DNA from: Gibbula magus
Lineage: Eukaryota; Mollusca; Gastropoda; Trochida; Trochidae
NCBI GenBank assembly: GCA_936450465.1
Contig: OW388289.1
Span: 71,856,420 to 71,920,419, forward strand
Length of the DNA: 64,000 nt
Direction: 5' to 3'
Part shown: one piece after another, positions 32,290 through 44,784 of the stretch
Layout: every line of letters begins with the position of its first letter
How positions within the stretch are numbered: the first letter of the stretch is position 1
The notes under the pieces: generated by a model
What the model was told of the DNA's origin: nothing
The model's input: the letters and a program-made list of their open reading frames with translations, nothing else
Databases searched by the model: none
Made by a program: the position numbers and the translations under genes

Positions 32290-34080
32290 AGAAGTAGAAT
32301 GTGTAAAATGTTTAAGGATGACAAAGGTTGGACACTGCATGGCCTGTGTCACAGCCATCTGGCCTAACAGACCTGATGAGTTACAAAGGGAATAAAAGGA
32401 TCAATATTCAGAAACATCAGGAAGTGAAGAGAGTATCTTTCCTCAACCTCTATTATCATCTTCCAATGCAACTAAACATTTACAATATTGTAATACACCA
32501 GCAACTTTATTTTTTGTAATTTTGAAAGAGAAGAAATACGTTGGAATTCATTATGATATCCAGTAGGTTCTGATCTGAGAGAGGTGTTACAACGACAAGC
32601 ATCTTTCTTTCATTAGTTTTGACTTCCATGATTGTCTTAATGTTCTCTTTTTATACAAGTTCTAACACCTAATTGACACTAATTGCCTCTTTACATTTCC
32701 ATTGGTGATGTTATTTACAGCCTGCCAATTGCTCAAATTGGCTCTGGTGTACACAAGAAGTCATTCTGATAAGAACTTGGCATACCAACTTTGATTCCTT
32801 TCACACTCTGATTAATCTAGACTAACACAGACCATGAAATTTGATACTGGAATTAGACATTTTGAGAATGATCCAACTAATAAATCACGTTGAGCCTACA
32901 AACATTTAGGTTTGTGGTTTTCTCATTAAATCTGAATCTCTCCCAATAATCATTGTCCCTAGTGGTGGCAGCTTGAGGTCCCAGTGGTGGATCCACAAGT
33001 ATGCTTTAGGCAACTTACATAGACTCCTTGACAACTGTCTGTTTTTGAGTTGGGGAGAGGGTTATCAAGTTCTTAAACCCCTCTTCCCATCTCCATAATG
33101 GATTTGTCCTTGGATCTTTGATTTTCATACTAAATCTATACCTCTCCTGACAATCATTGCCCCTAGTGGCAGCATGGTTTGTGTGACCATAGAGTTTAGG
33201 TGGTATAAACTTTCTCATTAAGTTTGACATCAAATAATATTTGACAAAAGTAAACATCAATGAATAAAGCAAATTCCTTATAAATCAAAGAAGTAGTTTT
33301 CCAGGCAACAAGTGTTTACACTTACATTTAACATCATTAACACTTTATCGTACAAATCAACATATTTTTTAAAAATCATTGCAAAAAATGTAAAAGGCGG
33401 TTTATCAAATTAAATTAAATTTGAAAAAAATCGTTACATCATTCAAATTAGAGCCGTCAGGAAAACTTTAAGTTTAAATCTTTTAAATTGAGGCTGTCAA
33501 GATAGCAGGAGGAACCTTTCCAAAGTGGCTCATTTGGTGAAAATTTCACACTTCATCATGTCTTCTCACAGGAAAACCTGACAGAGTCGCCAACTGTTTA
33601 ACTTGCATTCCATCTTAACTGCACATCTGCGCACGTTTGACATTATTCACGTTAAAATTCAGCGTTTTATAAGGTCTCCCTGATAAAAAAACGGAAGTAT
33701 ATCATGTATGATGAATACCTGCTGAGAGAATGTTAATTATAAAGTAGACAAGCCGTCAGTTAATGTTCCCGTTTTGATTTATCTGGGCTTTGTTTTTCCT
33801 CCTCTACCAACAGTGACATAACGCTGTAAGCTGGAAGCGGTAAACTCTTTGTGTTTGATCTCAAGATCACTGAGTGTGAAAGAAAACAAAAGCGTTTTGG
33901 ACAAAAATTAAATGTTAATGGATAAGCTTTGATGTTAAAGAAACACTTAACCTTCTGATAAAAACAGTGTTGGATTTTACTGTGCTGTTTGTACAGTTCA
34001 CAACATATATTCAAAATAAATTACTCAGCTTCAACGTATTTCTATTTATAGTAAATGATTCATTCACATTTTGTCCAATA
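32290..34080. other. No gene recognised
   Basis: AT-rich. 32940-33000 and 33130-33190 share CATTGYCCCTAGTGG-type text (a small diverged duplication). The minus-strand frame at 33760-34014 has no recognisable domain. Confidence 0.35.
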
Positions 34081-34440
34081 ATTTTACAACTTCATGCTTC
34101 ATGATTCGCGGCAAAGTTTGCTTACGGTACATATGCGGTTAAACCAGTGTTACCTTAATTTAAAAAATGACTCACACTATAACACTTGTCATAATCAGTC
34201 ATTCCTTCAAATATTTTTCAATAATTTTACAATTTCATGCTTTATAATTGGCAGCAAAGTTTGCTTACAGTACATAATGAAGTTAAATCATTATATCATT
34301 AACTTAAACATAGTTGACATTATAGCTTCTTATAATCAGTGATTCCTTCAAATATTTCTCAATATTTTTACAACTTCATGCCATGATTGACAGCTAAATG
34401 TTCCTGTTGTACAGATTCAGTTAGGCCATTGCTTCATAAA
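34081..34440. repeat. Three diverged units of about 142 bp
   Basis: ATTTTACAACTTCATGC-like starts at 34081, 34223 and 34365, each followed by GCAGCAAAGTTTGCTTAC-like text (weak in the third). Confidence 0.7.
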
Positions 34441-34466
34441 TAGTCATTATCGGTATGTATATCTAC

Positions 34467-34610
34467 CATAATTATTGCGTAAAAGTTCCCTCTTGATTGT
34501 GTTGCTTGAATCCCAGGAACCAGAGGTCAGTTTTATTAATTATTATACCGGTAAACAATAATTGTAATTATTCATAATTATTGTGTAAACATCACTCTGG
34601 ATTGTGTTGC
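34467..34610 (+). mobile_element. Relic of DIRS-type termini, in tandem
   Basis: 34467 on reads CATAATTATTGCGTAAAAGT then TGATTGTGTTGC, matching the left end of the intact DIRS (CATAATTATTGCGTAAACTA, then AGATTGAGTTGCC). At 34551-34575 a right-end-like AACAATAATTGTAATTATTC + AT runs through one CAT straight into another left end (CATAATTATTGTGTAAAC, then GGATTGTGTTGCC). This equals the circle-junction arrangement stored in the intact element's ICR. No ORFs remain. Confidence 0.7.
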
Positions 34611-36599
34611 CCTTTCCTTGGCAGATGGCATTAAACCATCACTTCTTTAAAAGAATTTAAGTATAACACCATTTCTTAACATTTGTGAAGATTCATCACG
34701 GCATCCTGTAATTAACCGAGTGACAAGGTGGAAAATGTCATTCTTCATAATTACATTATATGTGATGAATTACAATTAACTTTTATCAGAAGCTGTTGAT
34801 GCCAAGTAACCCTCACATTAGCAGCCTTGCATCTAAGTAATGAAAAGTTCAAGAAAGGTCAAGCAGCAGAATCAAAATGTCAGTGAGGTTGTAACCTTTT
34901 CTTATCATTTAGAAACCATGTGGACAAGCATTTAATTAATACAATAATGATGTGGGATACATAATTGAACTTATCAGTGATAATAGATTATATCAAATAA
35001 TTTGACCAAGAAAATGTTTTCCCAATATGACACAAACACAACTCATTGTCTTTATTAACTTACAGTATGATTTTTGTATGCTTTGAAAACAAAAAATACA
35101 AAATAATACCATCAGCATTGCCATGTGTGGACAATTTAGTATTTGATTAATGTTACCAGTGTATGACATAAGCTTGAAATTAGCCAATCAGAACTGTCCA
35201 TCTCTCAATTTAAATGCTGAAATGAAGAAAAACTCCAAACTGTTGCCAACCAGGAGCAAAAGTGATGAGTCTGTGGGACAGGCTAAAGTTTATACACTGA
35301 TTTACACACATCCTCTTAGTCATACAAATACAATGTGAGGCAGACTAAACAATGGTCCATTACTAACGCATGGATCATTTGTTAAGGATGATGGAGACCT
35401 AACCTGCTACTGGAGAAAATTACCTTACATAAATGTCATCAACTAATTGTTATCATAAGTACCTGATATAAGACTAAATGAGAATGTATGCATCAACAAA
35501 ATCATCAATGGGCGTTGGAAAAGAGAACCCCTTCAACCGGATTTAAAAGTAACTTTATTTTAGATACTGTAGCTAGATTGTTTTGATAAGTCATTGCATA
35601 AAATTCTTGTAGTACCTCATTGTGGTTTCATTGACATAAAAACAATGGTAAAACCACATGTGTCAGAATGTCATGAATGATGAAATTTCAAAGCATGAAT
35701 GGTCTTAATGATCTTCATAAAAACAGTTTTGCTGTACCCAATACTACATCATCAAATATCCTACTCTTTGAAACCTTAACTGGTTTATTGCTAAATGGTC
35801 CATCCCTTTTTCCTTAAGTTCCTCATGTTTTAAGAGGTCTAATCTTTTGAAAATAAAAACCTTTCCCCCAGACTCTTATGGGCCTTTATCTTAAATCATT
35901 GCTTTTCCCTCCTACTTTCTGATGTTTTCTATAACAAAGGCTCCTGATTGTTCGACACACATGTTAGATATCACTTAAACCAAGCTTAAGGCTTAAAATA
36001 TCCTAAGCATAGTCAAAGAATGAAAGGCAACTACAAAAACATGAAACAGATTTCTATGACACAAAGTCATGTTCTTCTGGCCCTCAATCACAAGAGTGGA
36101 CAATAATGACCTTGAAACATAGGTCATTTGGGTTTCTTAAAATGTATGATTTACCATATAAGAAAGAAATGAGTAGAACAATAAAAGCCTTTAGTGGTAG
36201 TGTACATGGTTTACATGTCTTGGTCAACAAGATCATCTCTAGAACAGAGCTTTGTAAGCTTTGTTTGAAACTTGTCCTGAGAAAATACAAGAATTTATAC
36301 TTTTGCAGATAGTGAGATCCCATATATATCAATGTTACTTTTTGCTTACCATAAAAATTTTGACTTCCTTATTTCAGTTAAGGATTCTGAAAATCATGTT
36401 TTTGGTGGTGCGGTTCTTGAAGACCAAGATTGGAAGTGATGACTCTTTTATCAAAACAATCTATCCTCTGGTGGTATTATATCTTAACTTTACCAATACT
36501 CTGCACTGAAATTAACATCAGAATACAAGAGTCATCAGAAGATGACATATCCCACCGGTTCCACAAAATTTGTAAAACACATCTTTTACAGATACTTGT
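34611..36599. other. No gene recognised
   Basis: AT-rich, with overlapping chance frames on both strands near 36.1-36.6 kb and none with a recognisable domain. Confidence 0.35.
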
Positions 36600-37490
36600 G
36601 TATCTACTACCGTACTTCAGTTAGTGGGTATTACAGAGTTTCAGGAATGTTAAGGGTTTTAGACTTTTGCTCCAGAAGCAGTCAAAATCAACAACAACCA
36701 ACATCCCTCTCATGTTTCTATGGAAAAAATCTGATAATATCAAAAGGCACCACTTCAGTCAATGGGTAATACACATGCAAAGTTTCAGGAAGATATGATG
36801 AACGGTTTTGGAGCTGTGCTCCAGAAACGAACCTGTCTCTGAACAAAGTCCAAATTCAATAAGTTTCTATGGAAACGAAAAAAGAAATTTTTTTCAGAAA
36901 TCTGAAAATATCAAAAGACACCACTTCAGTTAGTGGGTAATACACATGCAAAGTTTCAGGAAGATATGATGAACGGGTTTGGAGCTGTGCTCCGGAAACG
37001 AACCTGTCTCTGAACAAAGTCCAAATTCAATAAGTTTCTATGGAAACGAAAAAAGAAAAAAAAATTCAGAAATCTGAAAATATCAAAAGGCACCACTTCA
37101 GTTAGTGGGTAATACACATGCAAAGTTTCAGGAAGATATGATGAACGGTTTTGGAGCTGTGCTCCGGAAACGAACCTGTCTCTGAACAAAGTCCAAATTC
37201 AATAAGTTTCTATGGAAACGAAAAAAGAAAAAAAAATTCAGAAATCTGAAAATATCAAAAGACACCACTCCAGTTAGTGGGTAATACACATGCAAAGTTT
37301 CAGGAAGATATGATGAACGGGTTTGGAGCTGTGCTCCGGAAACGAAATGATTACGGACGGACGGACGGACGGACGGACGGACAGACGGACGGGGCGATGA
37401 CTATATCCCACGGTATTACATACCAGTGGGATAACAAGTGTAGAAGCGAGCAAAGCTCACATACCCCCGCTTCCCGCAAATTATAAATCT
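36600..37490 (+). repeat. Tandem array A: about 171-bp units + ACGG repeat + hairpin
   Basis: Four units marked by AGGAAGATATGATGAACGG start near 36788, 36958, 37130 and 37302, with a more diverged unit before them. The array ends in ACGG repeats (37352-37392), then CTATATCCCA...TGGGATAA (stem 37404-37410 / 37427-37433) and ATACCCCCGCTTCCCGC near 37461. The same end structure closes arrays B and C. Confidence 0.88.
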
Positions 37491-37544
37491 GTGGCTATTA
37501 GTTAACATATCAATACAGTTTGATGAAGTGGATCACATAGCTTC

Positions 37545-38650
37545 AGATATTTCTACATAACATTTGAAGATGTAAGCTATATAATTAAGGTCCAGTTGTC
37601 AAAAGGCACATCTAGAGATCATGGTTGACATGTTTCAAGTTTGGTGGTGCTTTCAAATGTAGTACAGGAGATATGCTTAGGACAAACTGACTTCTACATA
37701 GTCACTGTTGAAGTCATGTTTCCATAGCAACCATCCAAAAATAGCATTTGCATATTGGTCTTACCCTCAAAAGACACATCTAGGGATCATGGTTAACCTC
37801 TGTATCAAGTTAAGTGAAGCTGACATGCATAGTATGGGAGATATGGTCCGGACAACAAGACTTCTCTATAGAGTCCCTGTTTATGTCACGTTTCCATGGA
37901 AACCGCAAAAACTAAAATTCAGATATAGGTCTAACCCTCAAAAGGCACAACTAGAGATCCTGTTTGACATGTGTATCAAGTTTGATGAAGCTAGCATGCA
38001 TAGTTTTGGAGATCTGCTCCGCACAAAATGCCTTCCTCAAAGAGTCGCTTTTTAGTCACGTTTCCATGGAAACCGCAAAAATTAAAATTCAGAAATAGTT
38101 CTTACCCTCAAAAGGCACAACTAGGGATCATGGTTGACATTTGTATGAAGTTTGATGAAGCTAGCATGCATAGTTTTGGAGATCTGCTCCGCACAAAATG
38201 CCTTCCTCAAAGAGTCGCTTTTCAGTCACGTTTCCATGGAAACCGCAAAAATTAAAATTCAGAAATAGTTCTAACCCTCAAAAGGCACAACTAGGGATCA
38301 TGGTTGACATTTGTATGAAGTTTGATGAAGCTAGCATGCATAGTTTTGGAGATCTGCTCCTCACAAAATGCCTTCCTCAAAGAGTCGCTTTTTAGTCACG
38401 TTTCCATGGAAACCGCAAAAATTAAAATTCAGAAATAGTTCTTACCCTCAAAGGCACAACTAGGGATCATGGTTGACATTTGTATGAAGTTTGATGAAGC
38501 TAGCATGCATAGTTTTGGAGATCTGCTCCGCACAAAGTTTTGGGACGGACGGACAGACGTACGGACGTACGGACGGACGGACGGACGGACGGACGGACGG
38601 AAAGAATGAACGCTATATACCCCTGCTTACGCTGTAAGGCGGGGGTATAA
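37545..38650 (+). repeat. Tandem array B: 170-bp units + ACGG repeat + hairpin
   Basis: GTCACGTTTCCATGGAAACC marks units at 37885, 38055, 38225 and 38395, with a diverged one at 37713 (172 bp earlier). The last unit runs into GGAC/ACGT repeats (38543-38600), then a hairpin TATACCCC / GGGGTATA (38616-38623 / 38642-38649). Each unit reads openly in the plus strand for up to 115 codons, but this reflects repetition only. Confidence 0.9.
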
Positions 38651-40910
38651 AAATGAAACAGCACATTACCACTGTGCATTTGAATCTTTAACTAGCTGGG
38701 ATCAGAACCAAATAGAACAGAACGATTGATTAGGACAGAAACTGTTACTTTGGAATTATTGTTTTGCTCAGAACAGAAGCAAATGGAACAGAATACCAAT
38801 TTTGAACCAAGAAATGAAGCTTTGAAATTTCAGCTTAATCCAAATAGAACAAAACAATTACTTAATTCCTTTTGGAATATACACGTCTCTGAAAAATCAG
38901 TTTGCTTTGAACTGAAGCTGAACTGAATGGAACAGAATAACAATAGTCAGCATTTGGTGGAAGTGAACCTTGAACTTTCTGATTTAAGACAATTGGTGGG
39001 ACGTATCAACATGAAACCTATGCATGTAACACACATTGATATTATTTCAAGTCTGCTACAATGCACAGCATTAAACCTTTATCTTTAACCTCACTGGGCA
39101 AATAAAGACTGTCAATTCCTTTTCATACACAAGTTTGCTATAAAAATTGAAGCTGAAAGAATCTTAAAAGTGGTAGCATTTATAAAAATAAACACAGTGA
39201 CTTAAGAACGAGTTCCAGATGTTTGGATACAAAACAAGCAACATTTGTAATATAGAGGAAATAGAAAATTGTTGAAGTTCTTTAAATGTATTTATCTACA
39301 CATTTGAAAGGGTATATATCTAATGAAATATGAAAACTATTGAAAAAAAATCTTTGTAAAAAAATCATAAAACACTATTGTTTGAAACTGTAAAAACTTC
39401 TAAATACATCCCCCGGATAAACCCAGTGTGACTATCTTAGAGTGATGTGAGCTGTATCAATCTATGAACAAGAAATTATACAAGCGACTCCACACAAGGA
39501 AATAACATTCAATAGAACTTCCATCAACCTCAGGGAAGAAGTTGCTTTAGAAATTTATTAATATTTTCGAAACGATGCTTCACATACTTGCTATACACAC
39601 ATTTTCTGTAAGCATATTTATTTGAGGATTTTCGAGTGTTAGCACATTCAGTGTATCAAAATACTCGCTGATGATATATCAGCAAACATAATAAGCCAAT
39701 AATTAATCTTTTATGACCTCAAGTGGACGCCCAAATTCACAAACTGACCAATAGGGTCAATCAGGTAGGACCAAGCACATTCCATACCAAGTGCTTATGA
39801 AAGAAATATGACCCACATTTTTCTGATGGTTATGAGAGACAACCACATTTTTCTGTTGGTTATATTGAAAGAAATACAACCCACATTTTTCTGATGGTTT
39901 GGGAAATTGGAATAGGGTTATGGGGAAATTGGCTTAAGGCTGAAATATGGTTTTGATGAGGAGACAAAATAAAACTCACCTAGTATTACGGTGGTCAGGA
40001 TGTGAGCGGGGGCTGCATTACTCTCTTTCTCAGTCTATTGTGTGGAGGAGTTTAGTGGATACACGCTGTGTGATATGAATTTTGATTTTTAACGCATAAT
40101 TTTTGGAGGGAGTTGTTAGATGTTAATTCACTTTGACAAAATATAAATTGAAAAATCATTGGAATATTTTTCATATTGATCTTTCTTAGTTTGGAATTAA
40201 ATCATTAGTAACATTGTATAATAACAGCTGATTGGAAAAAGATAATTTTGGTTACAAACTCTTATTTTCGGGGTTTTATTCACAAAATTACATTTTTGAT
40301 TGGGTATTATTCAAGCTTCAATTCCAATTTTCCAATATGGCATTGAGATGTTTTTTGCTTAAGTTAAGCTTGCAAAATATTTAACGTCTTACCTATATAA
40401 GTCCAATACATGAAGAGAAAAAGAGAATTTTTGACAGAATAAAATATCAAAAGCTGTCCCTTTTTATTCAAAGTCATTATGAAAACTCAACAACATTGTT
40501 TTTCTTAAACTTTAGCCTCTCTGCTATCAATAATATCATTCAAAACTCCACACACTGTCACTGTCCAACATGATCAAGAAAGCGCAAAACCTCAACACAG
40601 GGTTGTTTGTCAACTGTAACCTATATCCCATCAATAACATCATTCAAAACTCCTCACACTGTCACTGTCAAATGTGATCAGGAACATGATACTCAACTTA
40701 AAATATCCATAACAATGACGTTTCTTTTAATCTGACAACAAAAGCCTTCCACATCTTGTGTGTGTCTCCCAAATGTTACGTATCCTGTGAGTCACTGCCA
40801 TCAAATTTATTGCTGATCAGGAACAGTAACTCCGGTCATCAATTAGAAAGAACTAATCTGTAATTGTTAATGAATGAATCGGTGTACATAAACCAAATAT
40901 TATAAGTATA
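38651..40910. other. No secure gene; weak exon-like island
   Basis: AT-rich. 39980-40070 is a GC-richer island with splice-like signals on both strands (see findings). 40510-40680 holds a diverged duplication about 105 bp apart (ATCATTCAAAACTCC...CACACTGTCACTGTC). Confidence 0.4.
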
Positions 40911-40911
40911 A

Positions 40912-41008
40912 TATGGTACGTATGGTACGTATGGTACGTATGGTACGTATGGTACGTATGGTACATATGGTACGTATGGTACATATGGTACGTATGGTAC
41001 GTATGCCA
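40912..41008. repeat. 9-bp minisatellite TATGGTACG
   Basis: About ten units, two with A for C (TATGGTACA). Because nine is a multiple of three, the minus strand reads as repeated Tyr-Val-Pro; not a gene. Confidence 0.95.
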
Positions 41009-41194
41009 TATGGTAATGAAAGGAAAGTGGAGAAACATAAAAGTAATGAGTAAATAGATTTCTTCTAACAAAAAAATGAAAAGTAAAAGACATTGTATAT
41101 TGGCGATAGTGTGATCCTAAATATAACAATGTTACATCTGTTCACTATCTATGTGTTTCTTACAGATTTCTTCTAGTCTTATTTTGTTATTACT

Positions 41195-41460
41195 GAAAGA
41201 ATGAACTGTTGAATGAATGGCCTGAATGAAAGAATGAACTGAAAAAATGCATGAAGTGAACAATAAAATAATACTGAATGAAATGTGGAACAATTTACTG
41301 CTAAATGGATCAATAAATGAATGAAAAAGTAGTTTCTGTTTAAAACCATTCACACTCTCTGACTTCAATCATATCAGTTTTCAAACTCTCCTAAACCAAA
41401 TATATATCTGTATTCAGCATGGGAACAAAATGAACCAATGAATGAATAAATGGATATTCA
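41195..41460. repeat. Degenerate GAAT-rich simple repeat
   Basis: GAATGAATGG, GAATGAAAGAATGAAC and TGAATGAAAAAG recur irregularly. Confidence 0.5.
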
Positions 41461-42599
41461 TCTCATTATAGCCTCGTTCCATAGATGCATCAATGTCTAT
41501 ATATATATCAGCAATTACCTGAACCACTGTGCTGAATAGTGATGTGCACTGTAATCTGCTTCTGTACTGTGAAGCCTATCTTACCAACACATGTTCCTCT
41601 TCCCAACATCTTGCCAACACACTTTTTTATTGGCTATCATTGACCAAATTCTTATAACAGAGTTTACCCATATTTCTGATGTACACTTACAAATACACAC
41701 ACACAATAACAGCTTGTATCTATATATAACCAAAGTTTACAGGTATCTTTTACTCATAGTTCTTACAGCATATGCATTATGGATCATTGCAACTAAGATT
41801 TTAATGAAATGACACAAAATTTACAAGTTATAATCAATAAATTACAATAAAATATGAAATAAACCATTATCAAACAAGCACAAATAAGCATTTATCATAT
41901 AAAAAATAAATATAACTGACTACAAAAAGATATCAATAAGGACGTCCAATTAAACTATAATCTAACAAATACATAATCTTGTATCCCTATGTCCCCAATA
42001 CCATCAATCCATCAACAAGTAACAGTCATTACACACCACTCCTAGTTCTTCTATCAACGTCTACTCAGGAGTGTTCAAACAGTTTGTATTTTATTACAAA
42101 AGCATTGACTTCTGTTCCCAGAGCATCCTGTTGTTAGGTGTGAAGCAACAAACACGAGCACCCAGCCCCCCTCGATAAATAGCATACTCGCACTAGCCTC
42201 ACTTTGGACTTGCACCAACCTCATTTTCATTTTTTAGTACCTCTGACGATCTTCCTTTCGACATTCACCGATTCGCTGTATTAAGCACTAATTACTGCAT
42301 CAAGTCTGGATGAATCATATGTGCATATATCTTATACATGTATGCCTATCTGTACATCTGAACTTGCTTTCTGTCAAATTCACAACTGTTTTTCAACTTT
42401 ATTATTTTTAGTCGAGAATTACTTATACAATTATTTCTGAAGTGCCAAATATTTTTTAATGAGAATCACATTATCATGTTGTTATTATCTATATATTCTT
42501 ACTTTAAAATAACCTTGAGACCTTGTATTATTTTGTAATTAATTAATACAATAATGATTTTGTAATAATAATACTAATGCTTATTGTGTCATATCACCT
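41461..42599. other. No gene recognised
   Basis: AT-rich. 42215-42370 has a diverged partner at 42830-42965 (ATTAAGCACTAATTACTGCA against ATTAAGCAACTAATTACTGC). Confidence 0.35.
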
Positions 42600-42754
42600 T
42601 TAAAGGGTTGACGTTTTAATGTGAACACATTTTCTCATTTTGAATTACAAAAACAAGGATTTACCGAACCATGTACTGTTGTACATGGCTGTTTAACTAT
42701 TAGTGACATTATTTTTCCAATTTGAGCGAATAAAACATGCTACTGCCCCTTTAA
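42600..42754 (+). mobile_element. TTAA-bounded MITE, copy 4, internally deleted
   Basis: It starts TTTAAAGGGTTGACG, keeps GTGAACACATTTTCTC and GACATTATTTTTCC, and ends ACATGCTACTGCCCCTTTAA. Confidence 0.75.
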
Positions 42755-43189
42755 TGCTTGATTTTTCATTTACATGTTTTCCAGTACCCAATGAAGAGAA
42801 GCTCCCCTCTTTTCCCTCTCTCAATCTACGTGTTTAGGTACTGAGGCGTACATATCTTCCACTGACATTCAAGGATCTACCTCATTAAGCAACTAATTAC
42901 TGCAATATACAAACTGATTAACATATGCCTGTATCTATAACATCTAAACCTGCTGTCTGTCCAAATCATACTACGTAGTAAATATCCACAGTATGAAAAA
43001 GTGAGCAGCTACATCTGAGTACCTGAACTTACTGCTAGTCTCTTTCATCAGAGATAGAGCTAGTGTATTGGATAGATTGAGCTATGATGGGCTCTCAACT
43101 GACTGAAATAAGCTGAGGTGGTTTCTCATTTGACCACAGACTTAACCGTGATTTAACATGTACTGAATTGTAGACTAAAGCACATATTA

Positions 43190-43345
43190 CAGTGGCTAGT
43201 ATTGCAGGAAGAAAGCCCACATCACCAGTGTGGCTATGTGGTGAATCACCTCCGACTCACAGACCAGGAGGGGTATGAACTGCATAGAGTTACAATCAAT
43301 AACAATTATGATATTTATCCCAAACTTTACTGCAATTAAATAGTT
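43190..43345 (-). repeat. Degenerate main-family SINE fragment
   Basis: GGCTAGTATTGCAGGAAGAA then GTGTGGCTATGTGGTGAA aligns with the SINE body (GGCTGCTAGTATTATGGCAG...GTGGCTATGC..GCGGTGAA). Confidence 0.6.
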
Positions 43346-43429
43346 CTTAACAAAAGACAAAATTGGAATCTACAAAAGAAAGAAATCATGAATGGGAATC
43401 AAAGTACAACATGGCCTTTTACTATCTAC

Positions 43430-44300
43430 CTACATTTCTCCTTCCCGAGGTCAAAACTTATGACTTCATCTGAAGGTCTCATCACAAGGGATGCACATGT
43501 GAAGTATCAAAAGTCTATTACTCATCAATCAAAAGTATTGGCCGAGGTTGAGGTTTTCAAAAAGGATTCCTTTGCCTTCATGGTCACGGGTAATACAATT
43601 ATGACCTCATCTGAAAGGACTCGTAACAATGAATACACATGCAAAGTACCAAATTAAGGCCTATCACTGACCAATCAAAATATATAGCCATGGTTAAAAG
43701 TGCATCCATTGCGTTTCATAAACTTTGATTAGGCTTTTGATACGTTCCGACTCACCATATGTGCTGTTTACAGTGCAAATAAATTCCCTCGGCTTGCATA
43801 TACTGGTATTCACCCCGAATCACCAAATATATCATAATTACTAGTTTCCAATTAAAATAGAGTAACATTATTATGCATGTGTAGAAACCGAAACTACACG
43901 TCCCATTTACATGCACAGTAGTTATATGACCTATTAAACATGATCAACCCAAATTTATCAGTTTGTCCATTTTTCGATCAGAAATCACTACTTTTACCTT
44001 CATATTGTCAATACACTAAGTCGACTAAGATCAAAATGTTAAATTTCAGTACTTCCCGATAACATAACACAATTTATAACATTTAGCATATGTGACCCCA
44101 AACAACACAATGGATGTACCTTTAAGGTTTTTGAAAAATGCTTCATTCATCAAGATCACGGTCATGGTCAAGGTCACAAGGTAAAAAATTATGACCTCAT
44201 CTGAAAGGTCTAATTACCATCGATACGCATGTGAAGTATCAAAGGTCTATCACTGACTATCCAAAAATATCCCGCAAGGGACTCGGCCCGAAAAAGTACA
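43430..44300 (+). repeat. Diverged array with ATGACCTCATCTGAA units
   Basis: ATGACYTCATCTGAARGDCT recurs at about 43460, 43605 and 44190, each followed by ACACATG..AAGTATCAAA-like text. The unit spacing of 145-150 bp and style resemble arrays A-C, but no ACGG/hairpin end is seen. 43690-44110 is unrelated AT-rich sequence. Confidence 0.6.
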
Positions 44301-44441
44301 AGAATTTGTACTATTAAAGGTATAGTGTTATCCCAAATGTTAGATTTGTCACTATCTAAATGATATGTATTTCTAACAAAAGAAACAGTTTAACATAGGT
44401 GTTTTTTATAGAAACAAAATTAGATATGACTAAACTCTCCT

Positions 44442-44784
44442 TTAAAGACACTGTAGCACATTATTTTTCCTTTTTTATTTTCAAATTTGCCATTTAAACT
44501 TTTATACAGTATATCTTTACTTAAGAGGGTGAAAGAGCCCATTCACAACCTGATTATCTATAGTCCTAGAAAATGGTGTCATGTACGTATAAAATGATAA
44601 TGGCAATTTAATAATTTGAAGATGGTAAGTGGATCTGTGTTGCTTACTAGTAACCGAACCATAACAATTTGTTTTAAAACTCTATTTATTGTTTGAGGAG
44701 GATTGTTTTGCAATTGGTAACATTTCTTTCCCATTTTGTGAGATCTCTTTATTTCCATTAGAAAACATTCTACAGCCCCTTTAA
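44442..44784 (+). mobile_element. TTAA-bounded MITE, copy 5
   Basis: It is 343 bp, from TTAAAGACACTGTAGCACAT to AACATTCTACAGCCCCTTTAA-type text, with the shared AAGAGGGTGAAAGAGCC and CCGAACCATA blocks. Confidence 0.8.

Noticed and set aside
33760..34014. 84-codon minus-strand frame
   Set aside because: No recognisable domain, AT-rich codons and no splice or promoter support.
37708..38395. Plus-strand frames of 65-115 codons in array B
   Set aside because: They repeat with the 170-bp unit and shift frame between units; no conserved protein expected.
40839..41129. Tyr-Val-Pro repeat protein on the minus strand
   Set aside because: Reading of the 9-bp minisatellite.
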